50,466 nt of DNA from Haemophilus sp. C1 (GCF_001276515.1 NZ_LDVZ01000014.1:1-50466), one strand, 5' to 3'. Counted from the stretch's first letter, positions 1-9,391 are shown. Numbers and translations are program-made. The notes: a model not told the origin generated them from the sequence alone.

Positions 1-48
1 AATTATCGTGATATTCGATATAATTTAGGCGTATCTTATCGCTTCTAA
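1..48 (+). CDS. C-terminal end of an outer-membrane beta-barrel protein (partial)
   Basis: The window opens inside a plus-strand reading frame that gives fifteen residues, NYRDIRYNLGVSYRF, and then TAA. Alternating hydrophobic residues and a terminal phenylalanine after Tyr-Arg are the usual C-terminal signature recognised by the BAM complex in outer-membrane barrels, including opacity-type proteins. A bidirectional hairpin follows directly. Only this tail is visible, so the family cannot be named. The call rests on the terminal motif and on the frame closing just before a terminator. Confidence 0.5.
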   Translation, partial: NYRDIRYNLGVSYRF

Positions 49-70
49 TTTATATTATTGAATTGTTTGA

Positions 71-97
71 AAAGGTGGATTTTTATCCACCTTTAAT
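71..97. terminator. bidirectional terminator between the barrel gene and degS
   Basis: A perfect 10-bp stem (AAAGGTGGAT at 71-80 with ATCCACCTTT at 85-94) encloses a TTTT loop. A-rich and T-rich flanks allow it to act on both strands. It sits where the plus-strand barrel gene converges with degS and overlaps the degS stop codon. Confidence 0.8.
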
Positions 98-1115
98 TTA
101 CCGGAAATTCTTCAATGACAACAGGAAGTTGTAAAATTTTGCCTAATCGTAGAATGGTGACGAGAACTTTTGAATTAGGTTTTGTATTTGCGATAATTTG
201 CATCATTTCTCGGGCTGAAATGCCTTCTTGATTATTTAATTTCAAAATCACATCGCCAACATGAATACCTGATTTCGCTGCAGGACTGTTCGGGCTTACA
301 CCTGTAATCACTATGCCTTCTTCATTACTTGAACTAATATCACTTTGCACACCAAAATAACCTCGAATCACACGCCCATCTCGTATAATTTTCTGTAAAA
401 CATCATTTGCAATATCCATTGGAATGGCAAAATTTAGTCCTTCTGCTATTTCATTGGCGGTTTTGCCAATACTAAGGGTGCTGATTCCAACTAATTCCCC
501 TGCAGAATTAATTAATGCGCCGCCTGAGTTGCCGCGGTTAATTGAAGCATCGGTTTGGATAAAGTTTTGTCTGCCAACAGAATCACCTACAGCATTACGT
601 CCCACTGCGCTAATAATACCTTGAGACACACTTTGTCCTAAGTTGTAGGGATTACCAATTGCTAATACCACATCACCGACATGAGCTTGACGATTTGAAT
701 TTTGTGGTATGGTTGAAAGATTATTTGCACGAATTTTGAGAACAGCGAGATCAGTGAGGTTATCTGAACCAACAAGACTGGCCTCAAAAATATTTCCGTT
801 TTGCAACGCTACTACAATTTGATCCGCATTTTGGATAACGTGTTTATTAGTCAGAATATAGCCATCTTTACTCATAATCACGCCAGAACCTAAGTTATTC
901 ACTTGTAGCTGATCATTATCATTAATGCTGGCGGAAGAAAAAGAGCGGTTATAAACATTTACTACTGCTGGAGAAGCAATACGCACCGCATTTTTGAATG
1001 ATACAATATCATCAGTAGTGAAGATGTTGCTGTTATTCAGTCTTGGAACCGCAAACAAAATCACGCCCGCAGCAGCCAAGCCCCAAAGTGCGGAATGGAA
1101 AAGTTTTTTAAGCAT
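93..1115 (-). CDS. degS: DegS-type periplasmic serine protease
   Basis: This is a membrane-anchored HtrA-family protease. In known systems it senses misfolded outer-membrane proteins through its PDZ domain and starts cleavage of the anti-sigma factor RseA. The 340 residues begin with a hydrophobic anchor (about 8-24). A trypsin-like domain follows with the triad His92 (TNKHV), Asp122 (TDLAVLK) and Ser197 (GNSGGA), and there is one C-terminal PDZ domain (about 250-335). One PDZ domain plus an uncleaved anchor separates DegS from DegP/DegQ. The gene starts immediately after the ribD stop codon, so it is probably co-transcribed with nrdR-ribD. Confidence 0.93.
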   Translation of the reverse strand: MLKKLFHSALWGLAAAGVILFAVPRLNNSNIFTTDDIVSFKNAVRIASPAVVNVYNRSFSSASINDNDQLQVNNLGSGVIMSKDGYILTNKHVIQNADQIVVALQNGNIFEASLVGSDNLTDLAVLKIRANNLSTIPQNSNRQAHVGDVVLAIGNPYNLGQSVSQGIISAVGRNAVGDSVGRQNFIQTDASINRGNSGGALINSAGELVGISTLSIGKTANEIAEGLNFAIPMDIANDVLQKIIRDGRVIRGYFGVQSDISSSNEEGIVITGVSPNSPAAKSGIHVGDVILKLNNQEGISAREMMQIIANTKPNSKVLVTILRLGKILQLPVVIEEFPVN

Positions 1116-2234
1116 TTAGGTTCCTTTCGGTATGTAAGTTAATTTTATATCGTCACCGATTTGTTCTAATTCATTAAGTTGCCATAGTGGTGCATCGGCA
1201 AGTTTAGTTAAATTCGGTAATTGGCATAGACCACGAGCATTGTCGCCAAGTAATTTGGGCGCAACGTAAATAATCAATTCATCCACTAATTTCGCATCAA
1301 TTAAACTACCCGCTAAATTTGCTCCAGCTTCTACCCAAAGGGTATTTATTTGTCGTTTTCCCAGTTCTCGCATTAATTCTTTTAGTAAATTTTCTTTAGG
1401 AAGAATAATTTGTTCACAAAAATCAGGAAAATCTGTTAAATCACGCGCCTCACTTGAAACTAACCAAACGGGAGAATGCGTTAAAAAAAGTTTATGAGTC
1501 GGTTGAATGCGATGTTGTGAATCTAAAATGACTCGTACAGGCTGGCGAAGATCTTCTTTTTTATATTCTGTTTTAAGATTTTCAGGAAATTCATCCCAGC
1601 GTACATTAAGGCTTGGATCATCTGCAAGTACTGTCGCAGAAGTGGATAAAAGTGCGGATGATTTTGCACGCATTTTTTGTACGTCCGAACGAGCATCTGG
1701 GCCCGTAATCCATTTACTTTCTCCACTTGCCATTGCAGTTCGCCCATCTAAACTCATCGCGAGTTTGAGTTGAACAAAAGGCATACTTTGACGCATTCGT
1801 TTTAAAAAGCCTTTATTTATTTTTTCCGCTTGATCGTTCAATAAATTCACCGAACTTTCGATGCCAGCATCAGACAACATTTTCAAACCTTTTCCTGCGA
1901 CTTGAGGATTCGGATCTTGCATAGCTGCAATGACTTTCACTATACCAGCCTCGATTAATCCTAATGCACAAGGCGGTGTGCGACCATAATGAGAGCAGGG
2001 CTCTAAGGTGACGTAAGCGGTTGCTCCTTTGGCATTTTCACCCGCTTGAGCTAAGGCAACACGTTCAGCATGAGGTTGCCCTGCTTTAAAATGAAAGCCT
2101 TCCCCCACAATTTCACCATTTTTTACCAATACGCATCCTACCGATGGATTTGGTGTGGTGGTATATTGCCCTTTGGCGGCTAAATCCAAGGCACGTTGCA
2201 TAAATTTGTGATCTTGTGCGGAAAATTCGCTCAT
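1116..2234 (-). CDS. ribD: bifunctional riboflavin deaminase/reductase RibD
   Basis: RibD catalyses two consecutive steps of riboflavin synthesis: deamination of the pyrimidine intermediate and reduction of its ribosyl side chain. The N-terminal cytidine-deaminase-like domain has the zinc ligands His55 with the catalytic Glu57 (HAERVAL), and Cys80 and Cys89 (PCSHYGRTPPC). The C-terminal half (about 150-370) is a dihydrofolate-reductase-like domain. At 372 residues it is full length. It begins 2 bp after the nrdR stop codon, the conserved nrdR-ribD pairing, and abuts degS downstream. Confidence 0.96.
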   Translation of the reverse strand: MSEFSAQDHKFMQRALDLAAKGQYTTTPNPSVGCVLVKNGEIVGEGFHFKAGQPHAERVALAQAGENAKGATAYVTLEPCSHYGRTPPCALGLIEAGIVKVIAAMQDPNPQVAGKGLKMLSDAGIESSVNLLNDQAEKINKGFLKRMRQSMPFVQLKLAMSLDGRTAMASGESKWITGPDARSDVQKMRAKSSALLSTSATVLADDPSLNVRWDEFPENLKTEYKKEDLRQPVRVILDSQHRIQPTHKLFLTHSPVWLVSSEARDLTDFPDFCEQIILPKENLLKELMRELGKRQINTLWVEAGANLAGSLIDAKLVDELIIYVAPKLLGDNARGLCQLPNLTKLADAPLWQLNELEQIGDDIKLTYIPKGT

Positions 2235-2236
2235 GG

Positions 2237-2686
2237 TTAATCCTTTAAGCTCTCAATTTCTTTGGTGAATTGATTAATGTTATCGAAACTCAAATAGACC
2301 GATGCAAAACGAATATAAGCCACTTTATCGAGTTTTTTTAACTCATTCATCGCGAGTTTTCCAACCAGTTTACTTGGTACTTCACGTTCACCCGTCGCGC
2401 GTAATTGAAAAATTATATGGTTAATTGCTTGTTCAACATCATCCGCACTTACAGGGCGTTTTTCCAACGCATGCTGAATACCACTGCGTAATTTATCTTC
2501 ATTGAACGGTTCTCGAGTGCCGTCAGTTTTAATAATTTTTGGTACGATTAATTCGGCTGTTTCAAAGGTGGTAAAACGCTCATGACAATGGCCACACTCA
2601 CGACGACGGCGAACCTGATAGCCATCCGATACCAAACGGCTATCAATTACCTTGGTTTCTTCTGTAAAACAAAATGGACAGCGCAT
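2237..2686 (-). CDS. nrdR: ribonucleotide reductase repressor NrdR
   Basis: NrdR is a (d)ATP-sensing repressor of ribonucleotide reductase operons. The 149 residues comprise a zinc ribbon (CPFC at the start, then CGHC about 27 residues later) and an ATP-cone domain (about 46-136, beginning at the [10 protein letters not shown] stretch). I chose the ATG at 2686 because it gives the family-standard length and has GGAG eight bases upstream. An upstream TTG at 2692 is in frame but less suitable. It is first of the tight nrdR-ribD-degS group and lies 62 bp downstream of recC, with no obvious terminator between. Confidence 0.95.
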   Translation of the reverse strand: MRCPFCFTEETKVIDSRLVSDGYQVRRRRECGHCHERFTTFETAELIVPKIIKTDGTREPFNEDKLRSGIQHALEKRPVSADDVEQAINHIIFQLRATGEREVPSKLVGKLAMNELKKLDKVAYIRFASVYLSFDNINQFTKEIESLKD

Positions 2687-2748
2687 AGACAATTCTCCGT
2701 AAAAAGGGCAGTTATCTTAGCAAAAAATCGGTTCTTTGACGATTAGCT

Positions 2749-5700
2749 TTATGCCTTTCTTGTCTTCTTTTGTACGAATAATAAGCCAAACCAATCTTTT
2801 GTTTGTTTTAATAATTTTTCAATATTTTCAGGTTGTTTAAATCTTGAGGTCTGCGCCAATATGCGTGACCAATATAGATCGGCTTTTGACCCGAAACTAT
2901 TACTTTCAGTTAATTCCTGAAGTTTTTCAGAAACAGAATTTTCATCACTCACAATAAAATCACTTATATTTCTTACTGTTGGTACCAATTGGATTTCTAT
3001 TTGGCTTTGTAAATAATCTTTTACGTAAGTTTGTAATTGAGCGAGAGCGGTTTCACGCTCTATAGGCGGTAATTCGATAACTTGATCTTGCGTAATTAAT
3101 TGTGGTGGTATCGCATTTTCTTGTGTGACACATTGAATCAAATAATAAATCCAAGGACGGATACAATAGCGATCTTTGTATTTCGCAAAATGCCACTGAA
3201 TTACCTGTGAATCATCGCCAAATAAAGGCTCCATATAACCAAATAGACGAATTTCTTGATTTTTATTTTGCCAATCTACGGCAATATTAAAATCTATAGA
3301 AGCCTGTTTAGGCTCGCCAAGATCCGCTATTTTCTCTTTAAATTCTAGAACATTGTTGCGAATATTTTCAGCATAAACTTTTCCAAATTCGGCTCGAGGT
3401 AATACGCCTTTAACTTCTGCTTGTCTAAAATAATCAGCAAAATTTTGTTCATCAAGATAGATTAAGTCATTATTGAGCGCGTAATTATCTAATCCGCTTA
3501 AGGTAAAGTTTTCACTGTCGGCAATACGATCATCTTCATCACGGAAATAGACACCGAGTTGTTTTTCAAAGAAAAATTTCACAGGGTTTTCAACAAAGCT
3601 GACTAAACGATCCAGTTCAATTTCTTCGATTTTTTCTGGGTTTTCTGTCATCGTGACGGCAAATTCTGAATTGCTAGCTGTCGCGTCAAATTGCGCTATT
3701 GGCAACCATTTTGTCGCAAAAGAGCGGATAAATTTTTCGTTATATTTGAAATTATCTGGGCTAAATGCGGTCATTGGATGTTCAATGACAGTAAGGACAT
3801 TTTCACTTTGACCTTGATTAATATAATCCACGAGTTGGCTTACCAATACAGATGGTTCTTTCGGTTGATTATCTGTAATGGAACGCCCAACATAGCTGAT
3901 ATAGCAATAATTACGTGCGGCTAATAAGGCCTCTAAGAACAAATAACGATCATCATCACGACGAACACGGTCGCCTTTTTGATGATGATATTGCATTAAA
4001 TCAAAACTGTTTGGTGTTTGTGTTCTAGGGTAATCCGCATCATTCATTCCAAGTAAACAAACTACTTTGAATGGTACAGAACGCATTGGTAATAAGGTGC
4101 AGAAGTTTACTTTTCCTGCAAGGAATTTGAGGCTATTTGGCGCATCTTCCAATTTCATTGTGATGACATCGGCAATCACATCTGCTTGTAATTCTTCAGT
4201 AAAATGGAGCATTTTTAGATGCTCAGCTAATTCATTAATTTTCTCTTGAATATAGAAAATCGTGTCGCTAGTGTCTTCATTTTGTATGAAGAAATCTGAT
4301 AAAAGTGCGGTTAAAATTTCTTGCCATTTTTCGATGGAATGTGCTTGTTGCAGCGTTTCATGTAGTGCGGAAAGTGCGGTGAAAAAGTGAGATAAATTTC
4401 CAGCAAGTTCACCCTTTAAGCCATAGCTGCTGTTTAAGCCCAGACTATCTTGCCAAATACCCTGCTCTTCACGCATCGCATAGCCTAACATCATTCTTTC
4501 TAATCCAGCCTGCCAAGAATTGAAATTGATGCCATCTTGATTTTTTTGCAAACCGAAACGAATCCCAGAATCCGCCACCCATTCTCGCACTAATGGCAAA
4601 TCAGCAAGAGAAATATTAAATCGTTCTCGCATCGCAGGAATATCCAACAACGCTAAGACATCCTCTGCACTAAAATTGCTTTCTTTTAATCGTAATAAAG
4701 TTAAGTAACTTGATACCAACACATCGCTTTCTGAAAGTTTATTATCCGAAAGTGAAAATGGAATTTGTGGGGCATCTCCATTTTTTTGCCCGAAAACTGC
4801 CTGAATATAAGGTGTGTATTGGTTAATATCAGCCACCATAACAACCACATCTTTTGGCGTAAGGTTAGGATCTTGATTGAATAAATCCAGTAAATAATCG
4901 TGCAATACTTCCACTTCCCGCATAGCACTGTGGCAAGAATGTAGGGTTAAAGTGCGGTCATTTTTTGCGATATTTAGCGGTTTATTTTCTAAATGCAGAA
5001 TTTGAGATTGCAATTGTCCAAGTAAACCCTTTGTATTAATTTCTTGATAGGCATTGACGGGATAAGTTGGAATATGTTCTTCATCTCGCACTAATGTGTA
5101 AAGAAAATCTCGCCCCATTTTTCCCCAAGCCGCCAGTAACGGATTGCCTACTTGAAGGTTTTCATTTTGATAAGTGACATCAAACTGAGCGTTTTCTAGT
5201 TGAGAAAGTTGATCTTCGGAAAAGAGCGGTTGATTTTCATCTTGTTTATTGAATTGATAACGCTGACGAGAACGCAAATAATCGAGGCGTAAATCGCTAA
5301 TATCTCCCCAATATTCTTGGCATGGATTATTAAAAAATAAATGAATATCCACTTCTGATGACATGGCTTGCAAAATATTGAGATAAGCAGTTGGAAGCGC
5401 AGGAATACCAAAAATAAATATGCGTGAAGGTAATTTTTTCGGTGCTTTTTTATCCGCAAGCAAGGCTAAGAACTGATTATGCAAAGCTGCCCGATGGGTG
5501 GCATCACCAACATCTGATTTAACATCAACGACCAATGCACGCCATAACTCACCTTGCCATTTTGTATTGCCTTGAATTTGCTCAAACAACGTATTGTTGA
5601 GGTTAGGTTGTTGTTTTTGTATTTGAGCAGTGATTTGTTCATCTTCGCCTTTTTCCCAAGCAAAAATCCATTCAGGTCGATAAACCAAATATTGGTCAAA

Positions 5701-6108
5701 TAAATCAGCAATTTTGCTGCTGAGTTGATAAAGTTTGTATTGTTCAGAATGTGGCGAGGACGCTAAATAATTGCGTAAAGGTGAAAAACTTTCTTTCTCG
5801 AGAAAAGTCGGGATTAATCGCATTAAGCGCCATGTCATTGAATCTTTATCAAAAGGGTTTTCCAATGCCGTTGCAGGTAAGTTTTGAGCATAAAGTTGCC
5901 AAATAAAACTTGCTGGCATAGGAAATTTTAGGTTCGCTGAAATGCCTGTTTCTTTCGCTAATTCAATTTGCAGCCATTGCGCCATACCCGGGCTTTGAAC
6001 CAAGATAATATCTTGTTGAAAAGGATCTTCCGGCGGTAAAGATTTGAATAAGGAAGAAAGAATTTCTTTTTGTTTTTCGAGTTGATTAGAGTAGTAAACA
6101 ATGAACAC
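2749..6108 (-). CDS. recC: exodeoxyribonuclease V subunit RecC
   Basis: RecC is the Chi-recognition and scaffold subunit of the RecBCD helicase-nuclease that processes double-strand ends. The protein is about 1119 residues, the normal RecC size. The N-terminus (VYYSNQLEKQKEIL, then LVQSPGMAQWLQ) is typical, as are the inactivated helicase-like domains and the C-terminal nuclease-like fold without catalytic residues. I placed the start at GTG 6108, which has AAAAGG eight bases upstream and matches the family N-terminus. A TTG at 6147 would add 13 unlikely residues. It lies 47 bp downstream of comQ in the same direction, so it may be partly transcribed with the competence operon. Confidence 0.94.
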   Translation of the reverse strand: MFIVYYSNQLEKQKEILSSLFKSLPPEDPFQQDIILVQSPGMAQWLQIELAKETGISANLKFPMPASFIWQLYAQNLPATALENPFDKDSMTWRLMRLIPTFLEKESFSPLRNYLASSPHSEQYKLYQLSSKIADLFDQYLVYRPEWIFAWEKGEDEQITAQIQKQQPNLNNTLFEQIQGNTKWQGELWRALVVDVKSDVGDATHRAALHNQFLALLADKKAPKKLPSRIFIFGIPALPTAYLNILQAMSSEVDIHLFFNNPCQEYWGDISDLRLDYLRSRQRYQFNKQDENQPLFSEDQLSQLENAQFDVTYQNENLQVGNPLLAAWGKMGRDFLYTLVRDEEHIPTYPVNAYQEINTKGLLGQLQSQILHLENKPLNIAKNDRTLTLHSCHSAMREVEVLHDYLLDLFNQDPNLTPKDVVVMVADINQYTPYIQAVFGQKNGDAPQIPFSLSDNKLSESDVLVSSYLTLLRLKESNFSAEDVLALLDIPAMRERFNISLADLPLVREWVADSGIRFGLQKNQDGINFNSWQAGLERMMLGYAMREEQGIWQDSLGLNSSYGLKGELAGNLSHFFTALSALHETLQQAHSIEKWQEILTALLSDFFIQNEDTSDTIFYIQEKINELAEHLKMLHFTEELQADVIADVITMKLEDAPNSLKFLAGKVNFCTLLPMRSVPFKVVCLLGMNDADYPRTQTPNSFDLMQYHHQKGDRVRRDDDRYLFLEALLAARNYCYISYVGRSITDNQPKEPSVLVSQLVDYINQGQSENVLTVIEHPMTAFSPDNFKYNEKFIRSFATKWLPIAQFDATASNSEFAVTMTENPEKIEEIELDRLVSFVENPVKFFFEKQLGVYFRDEDDRIADSENFTLSGLDNYALNNDLIYLDEQNFADYFRQAEVKGVLPRAEFGKVYAENIRNNVLEFKEKIADLGEPKQASIDFNIAVDWQNKNQEIRLFGYMEPLFGDDSQVIQWHFAKYKDRYCIRPWIYYLIQCVTQENAIPPQLITQDQVIELPPIERETALAQLQTYVKDYLQSQIEIQLVPTVRNISDFIVSDENSVSEKLQELTESNSFGSKADLYWSRILAQTSRFKQPENIEKLLKQTKDWFGLLFVQKKTRKA

Positions 6109-6155
6109 AATGGCGACCTTTTGAGGATTTGATTTAGAAAAAGACAAGCCCCATT

Positions 6156-6452
6156 TTACTTAGTTTTTATCGAAATTTCACCCATAGGATAACGCACAAT
6201 CACGCGTTCGTTTTGACATTGAACACGAAAAGTTAAGCCATTTTGTTGTATTAATTGTTCACAAGGTAACCCTAAAAATTGGCGTTGAGCTTGATTCTCC
6301 GCAACTTGTATCGCCTGAAAATCTTGATAAGTTTTCACCGCACTTTTTCTTTGGCTTGCCGTCCATTGATTGAAAGCAATAAATAAAACGCTAAATAAAG
6401 CCAAAGAAAATAATAGGGTAGTGAGCGACATGCCTTTATTCATCTGGAACAT
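6156..6452 (-). CDS. comQ: prepilin-like competence protein ComQ
   Basis: This is a small pseudopilin-like protein, last in the comNOPQ group (HI0941-like). A type IV prepilin leader ending NKG precedes MSLTTLLFSLALFSVLF, a hydrophobic helix characteristic of prepilin peptidase substrates. A polar C-terminal part with two cysteines follows. The start at ATG 6452 has GGAG eight bases upstream. An ATG at 6443 directly at the short leader is equally possible, and both overlap the comP stop region. Its expected role is in the competence pseudopilus for DNA uptake. The exact job of each minor pilin is not established by sequence. Confidence 0.8.
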   Translation of the reverse strand: MFQMNKGMSLTTLLFSLALFSVLFIAFNQWTASQRKSAVKTYQDFQAIQVAENQAQRQFLGLPCEQLIQQNGLTFRVQCQNERVIVRYPMGEISIKTK

Positions 6453-7119
6453 TAAAATCACTCCAACTTTTTTCTGCCAACTGCCATTGACTATATTGTT
6501 GCACTAAGGTTGTTACAACCGGTTTGCCATAGGCTAAAGTCACGCCATCTAAAGTTAAATTTCCGTTGGTGATCACCGCGCCACTAATCCTCCCTTTGCC
6601 CGTTAGTTTTAAATCTCCCTCTGCAATTAATACAGCAGACACAGTGCCATTAATTTCAACTTCCACTTGAGAATCTGAAAACCAATAAAGTTTAGGTGTT
6701 TTATTAGAGTTTAAACTTTTGGGCGGAGAAGAAAAGTGCGGTCGAAAATCCGTTAGTTTTTCTGTGTGAATAAAATCTTTCAATGCACCTTGATTATCGC
6801 CTCGTGTAGGTGATTTTTTAAATAGGCTCATTCTTTCACACCAAAGAAAATATTGAATTGCATCGGTGGCACCATCAAGCGTGATGCTGATTTGCTTTAC
6901 ACTTTCATTATTACTTAACGGTAAATCAAGGCAGGCAGTTTGTTTTTTCTCCTCTGTCATTTTTTGCAGTTGTAATGTTCTTTCCACATAGTGTTTTCGT
7001 TGATTTTGTTGTACACGAAAAAAACTTAAATGACTGTCATCCAACAATAAGATTACGGTTAATAAACCTGAAATAAAAATCAGAATAGTCAGCGTAATAA
7101 TGCCTTTTTGTATTCTCAT
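6436..7119 (-). CDS. comP: prepilin-like competence protein ComP
   Basis: This 227-residue protein begins MRIQKG followed by IITLTILIFISGLLTVILL. That is a short basic leader with a glycine cleavage site and a hydrophobic helix, as in type IV pilin-like proteins. It lacks the usual glutamate at position 5 of the mature form. The rest resembles the small Pasteurellaceae family around HI0940 (a DUF2572-type protein). Its ATG overlaps the comO stop as ATGA, which suggests translational coupling. Within comNOPQ it is expected to be a minor pseudopilin or assembly component under CRP/Sxy control. Confidence 0.8.
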   Translation of the reverse strand: MRIQKGIITLTILIFISGLLTVILLLDDSHLSFFRVQQNQRKHYVERTLQLQKMTEEKKQTACLDLPLSNNESVKQISITLDGATDAIQYFLWCERMSLFKKSPTRGDNQGALKDFIHTEKLTDFRPHFSSPPKSLNSNKTPKLYWFSDSQVEVEINGTVSAVLIAEGDLKLTGKGRISGAVITNGNLTLDGVTLAYGKPVVTTLVQQYSQWQLAEKSWSDFNVPDE

Positions 7120-7832
7120 TGTTTTTGATTCCAGAGCGCAACGACAAGGGAGGTTTCATAACTGATGTTTGGGGTTTGTTTTAAATTTCCTTTCAGCTTA
7201 ATTTCTAATCCTTTTCCTTCGATTAACCAATTAAATTGTAGGGTAGTGACTTCGTATTCATTATTGTCTAATAAATCCGTCCAACCTCCCCCAGCGTTGC
7301 AAGCCGATTGTTGAAAAGCTCGTTTACAAGTTTCTGCTGTGCAATTAGTTGGAATAACACTTTGATAAGTCAGTTTGGTTTTTATCATTTTGTTACTCAC
7401 TTTATAACCGAATAATTCTTCTGTACTGTTTTTAGATGTATTTTTCCCATTTTTCATACAGGTTTTCGGTGAATCTTTGCCAATACAGCCATTTTTATTT
7501 AAATCATAAAAGAACAACACGCAACTATTAAGTGGGGCGTTATCTTCTTGGCTAATGAAAATGGACGTGCCTTGTTCATCTAATTCAAATAAAGATAAAT
7601 TGCTTTCTTTTCCTTTTGTATTTAATGCTCTAAATCCTAATCGACGAAGATCTTTACCAATAAGCTGTAATGTTCGTTGTAATTCTGCTTGTAGTTTTAA
7701 ATGCAATAACATCTGTTGATTTTGCGTTTGTATTTGCACATAAAAATGCGAAATGCTCAGCAATAATAAAGACGATAACGCCATAGAAATCATCAGTGCT
7801 AATAGGGTTTGCCCTTTTAATAATGTTTTCAT
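7116..7832 (-). CDS. comO: prepilin-like competence protein ComO
   Basis: The 238 residues start MKTLLKG followed by QTLLALMISMALSSLLLL, a short basic prepilin leader with a cleavage-site glycine and N-terminal helix. The middle contains several cysteines consistent with a disulphide-stabilised minor pilin of PilW/PulJ type. I chose ATG 7832 because it overlaps the comN stop as ATGA, as happens again at the next junction. An in-frame ATG at 7844 would lengthen the leader by four residues. It is the second gene of the comNOPQ competence group. Confidence 0.8.
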   Translation of the reverse strand: MKTLLKGQTLLALMISMALSSLLLLSISHFYVQIQTQNQQMLLHLKLQAELQRTLQLIGKDLRRLGFRALNTKGKESNLSLFELDEQGTSIFISQEDNAPLNSCVLFFYDLNKNGCIGKDSPKTCMKNGKNTSKNSTEELFGYKVSNKMIKTKLTYQSVIPTNCTAETCKRAFQQSACNAGGGWTDLLDNNEYEVTTLQFNWLIEGKGLEIKLKGNLKQTPNISYETSLVVALWNQKQ

Positions 7833-8347
7833 GATTGATTGCATGCACTAGCCGCTTGATTGGTTTTCAAACGAATACTGCCAACATTGAAAAATGAAAA
7901 TAATGTACGTTCATTTTCCGCTTGTAGAATAAAACAACGAGTAACACTCGTATTACGAGCCCCATAAAATCTTGTAATTTCTTTAGGATAAAGGTACTGG
8001 CTTTGAATCATCGTTTTTTTAGGGAAATAAGGATAGTAAAAATGAGCATAAACCTCTTTCGGGCAGTTTGTTGGGTTTAAACAATCGCAAGTTTGATCAT
8101 TTTTTACTTGTGCCGTTAAGCACCATTGTTGTGTCGCAAGGTTACGATTGATAAGTAAAAACCACACTTCCGATGAATTTTCAGCCCGTGCTTGAATTTG
8201 GCGTAGAAATAAATATAGGTGATGTTGCTCTTTGGCTAAAATCGTTTTAGGTGAATCTGTTTGCCATAATGGCACGGCAAAATTCAGCGCAATGCTGATG
8301 ATTGCTAACCCAATCAATAATTCCACTAATGTCACACCTTTCTGCAT
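7829..8347 (-). CDS. comN: prepilin-like competence protein ComN
   Basis: This is a classic type IV prepilin: MQKG then VTLVELLIGLAIISIAL, with the glutamate at mature position 5 needed for pilin assembly and methylation. The length of 172 residues and C-terminal cysteines fit the GspH/FimT-like minor pilins. The ATG at 8347 has GGAG six bases upstream; the upstream TTG at 8359 lies before this ribosome site and is rejected. It heads the comN-O-P-Q run. The CRP-S site 67 bases upstream indicates induction with the natural competence regulon. Confidence 0.85.
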   Translation of the reverse strand: MQKGVTLVELLIGLAIISIALNFAVPLWQTDSPKTILAKEQHHLYLFLRQIQARAENSSEVWFLLINRNLATQQWCLTAQVKNDQTCDCLNPTNCPKEVYAHFYYPYFPKKTMIQSQYLYPKEITRFYGARNTSVTRCFILQAENERTLFSFFNVGSIRLKTNQAASACNQS

Positions 8348-8413
8348 AAAACTCTCCAATTTTCTACCGCACTTTAATGGTAAATAATTAATGGAAAAAT
8401 CACTTCATGCTAT

Positions 8414-8435
8414 TTTTGCGATCTGTATCGCAAAC
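8414..8435 (-). promoter_or_regulatory. CRP-S site (Sxy-dependent CRP operator) for comNOPQ
   Basis: At 8415-8434 the sequence TTTGCGATCTGTATCGCAAA is a perfect dyad, with TTTGCGA and TCGCAAA arms six bases apart. The C in TGCGA, instead of the TGTGA of ordinary CRP sites, together with the T/A-rich ends, is the published hallmark of CRP-S sites that need both cAMP-CRP and Sxy in H. influenzae. It lies 67 bp upstream of the comN start and also upstream of suhB on the other strand. Known biology of comNOPQ makes the minus strand the intended target. Confidence 0.9.
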
Positions 8436-8501
8436 TTTTCCTGAAAACCTATAAAAACCATTGTTTTATAATTTTCAACTGGTTATTTTGGCAAATCTCG
8501 C

Positions 8502-8507
8502 TATAAT
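8502..8507 (+). promoter_or_regulatory. likely -10 element of the suhB promoter
   Basis: TATAAT matches the sigma70 consensus exactly and lies 40 bases before the suhB ATG. No convincing -35 hexamer is seen at 16-18 bp, so only the -10 is claimed. Confidence 0.5.
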
Positions 8508-8546
8508 GGCGCGGAATTTTTCTGTTCTTTAAAATCTGGTGGAAAT

Positions 8547-9350
8547 ATGAATCCAATGTTAAATATCGCCATTCGCGCGGCACGAAAAGCGGGCAATGTG
8601 ATTGCTAAAAATTATGAACGCCGTGATGCTATCGAAAGCACACAAAAAGGTATTAATGATTATGTGACAAACGTTGATAAAGCGGCAGAAGCAGAAATCA
8701 TTGAAATTATTCGTAAATCTTATCCTGACCACACCATCATTAGCGAAGAAACAGGTGCGCTTGAAGGCAAAGATAGCGATGTACAATGGGTGATTGATCC
8801 ACTAGATGGTACCCGCAATTTTATGACGGGCCTTCCTCATTTTGCCGTGTCTATCGCAATTCGTGTAAAAAATCGCACTGAAGTCGGGGTTGTTTACGAT
8901 CCAATCCGTAATGAATTATTTACCGCTGTGCGTGGTGAAGGCGCAAAATTAAACGAAGTACGTTTGCGTGTAGATAGTAAACGCGAAATTCAAGGTTCAA
9001 TTTTAGCGACTGGTTTCCCATTCAAACAACCAAAATTAATGCCAACTCAATTTGCAATGATGAATGCCTTAATTGAAGATGCTGCGGATTTCCGTCGCAC
9101 TGGTTCTGCAGCATTGGATTTATGCTATGTGGCGTCAAACCGTATTGATGGCTATTTTGAAATGGGCTTAAAAGCCTGGGATTGCGCAGCAGGCGATTTA
9201 ATCGTGCGTGAAGCGGGTGGTTTAGTCTGTGATTTTGATGCAGGTAACGGCTACTTACGCAGCGGTAATATCATCGCAGCCCCATCACGCGTAATAAAAG
9301 AAATGTTAAATAAAATTCGTCCTTGTTTAGGTGCTGAATTTAATCATTAA
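8547..9350 (+). CDS. suhB: inositol-1-monophosphatase SuhB
   Basis: This is a magnesium-dependent inositol monophosphatase family protein. In E. coli SuhB also associates with NusG and the rRNA antitermination complex. The 267 residues carry the metal-binding motif DPLDGTRNF preceded by SEETG, and the C-terminal WDCAAGDLIVREAGG motif, all typical of the family. It is transcribed alone: divergent from comN, with its own -10 element and a strong terminator. The family makes the enzymatic call secure. The rRNA role is inferred from the E. coli protein. Confidence 0.95.
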   Translation: MNPMLNIAIRAARKAGNVIAKNYERRDAIESTQKGINDYVTNVDKAAEAEIIEIIRKSYPDHTIISEETGALEGKDSDVQWVIDPLDGTRNFMTGLPHFAVSIAIRVKNRTEVGVVYDPIRNELFTAVRGEGAKLNEVRLRVDSKREIQGSILATGFPFKQPKLMPTQFAMMNALIEDAADFRRTGSAALDLCYVASNRIDGYFEMGLKAWDCAAGDLIVREAGGLVCDFDAGNGYLRSGNIIAAPSRVIKEMLNKIRPCLGAEFNH

Positions 9351-9363
9351 TTTTTATAAGCAC

Positions 9364-9391
9364 AATAGCACCTATTTAAGGTGCTATTTTT
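9364..9391 (+). terminator. suhB rho-independent terminator
   Basis: A 9-bp stem (AATAGCACC at 9364-9372 with GGTGCTATT at 9380-9388) and a 7-base loop are followed by a T run. Confidence 0.9.
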
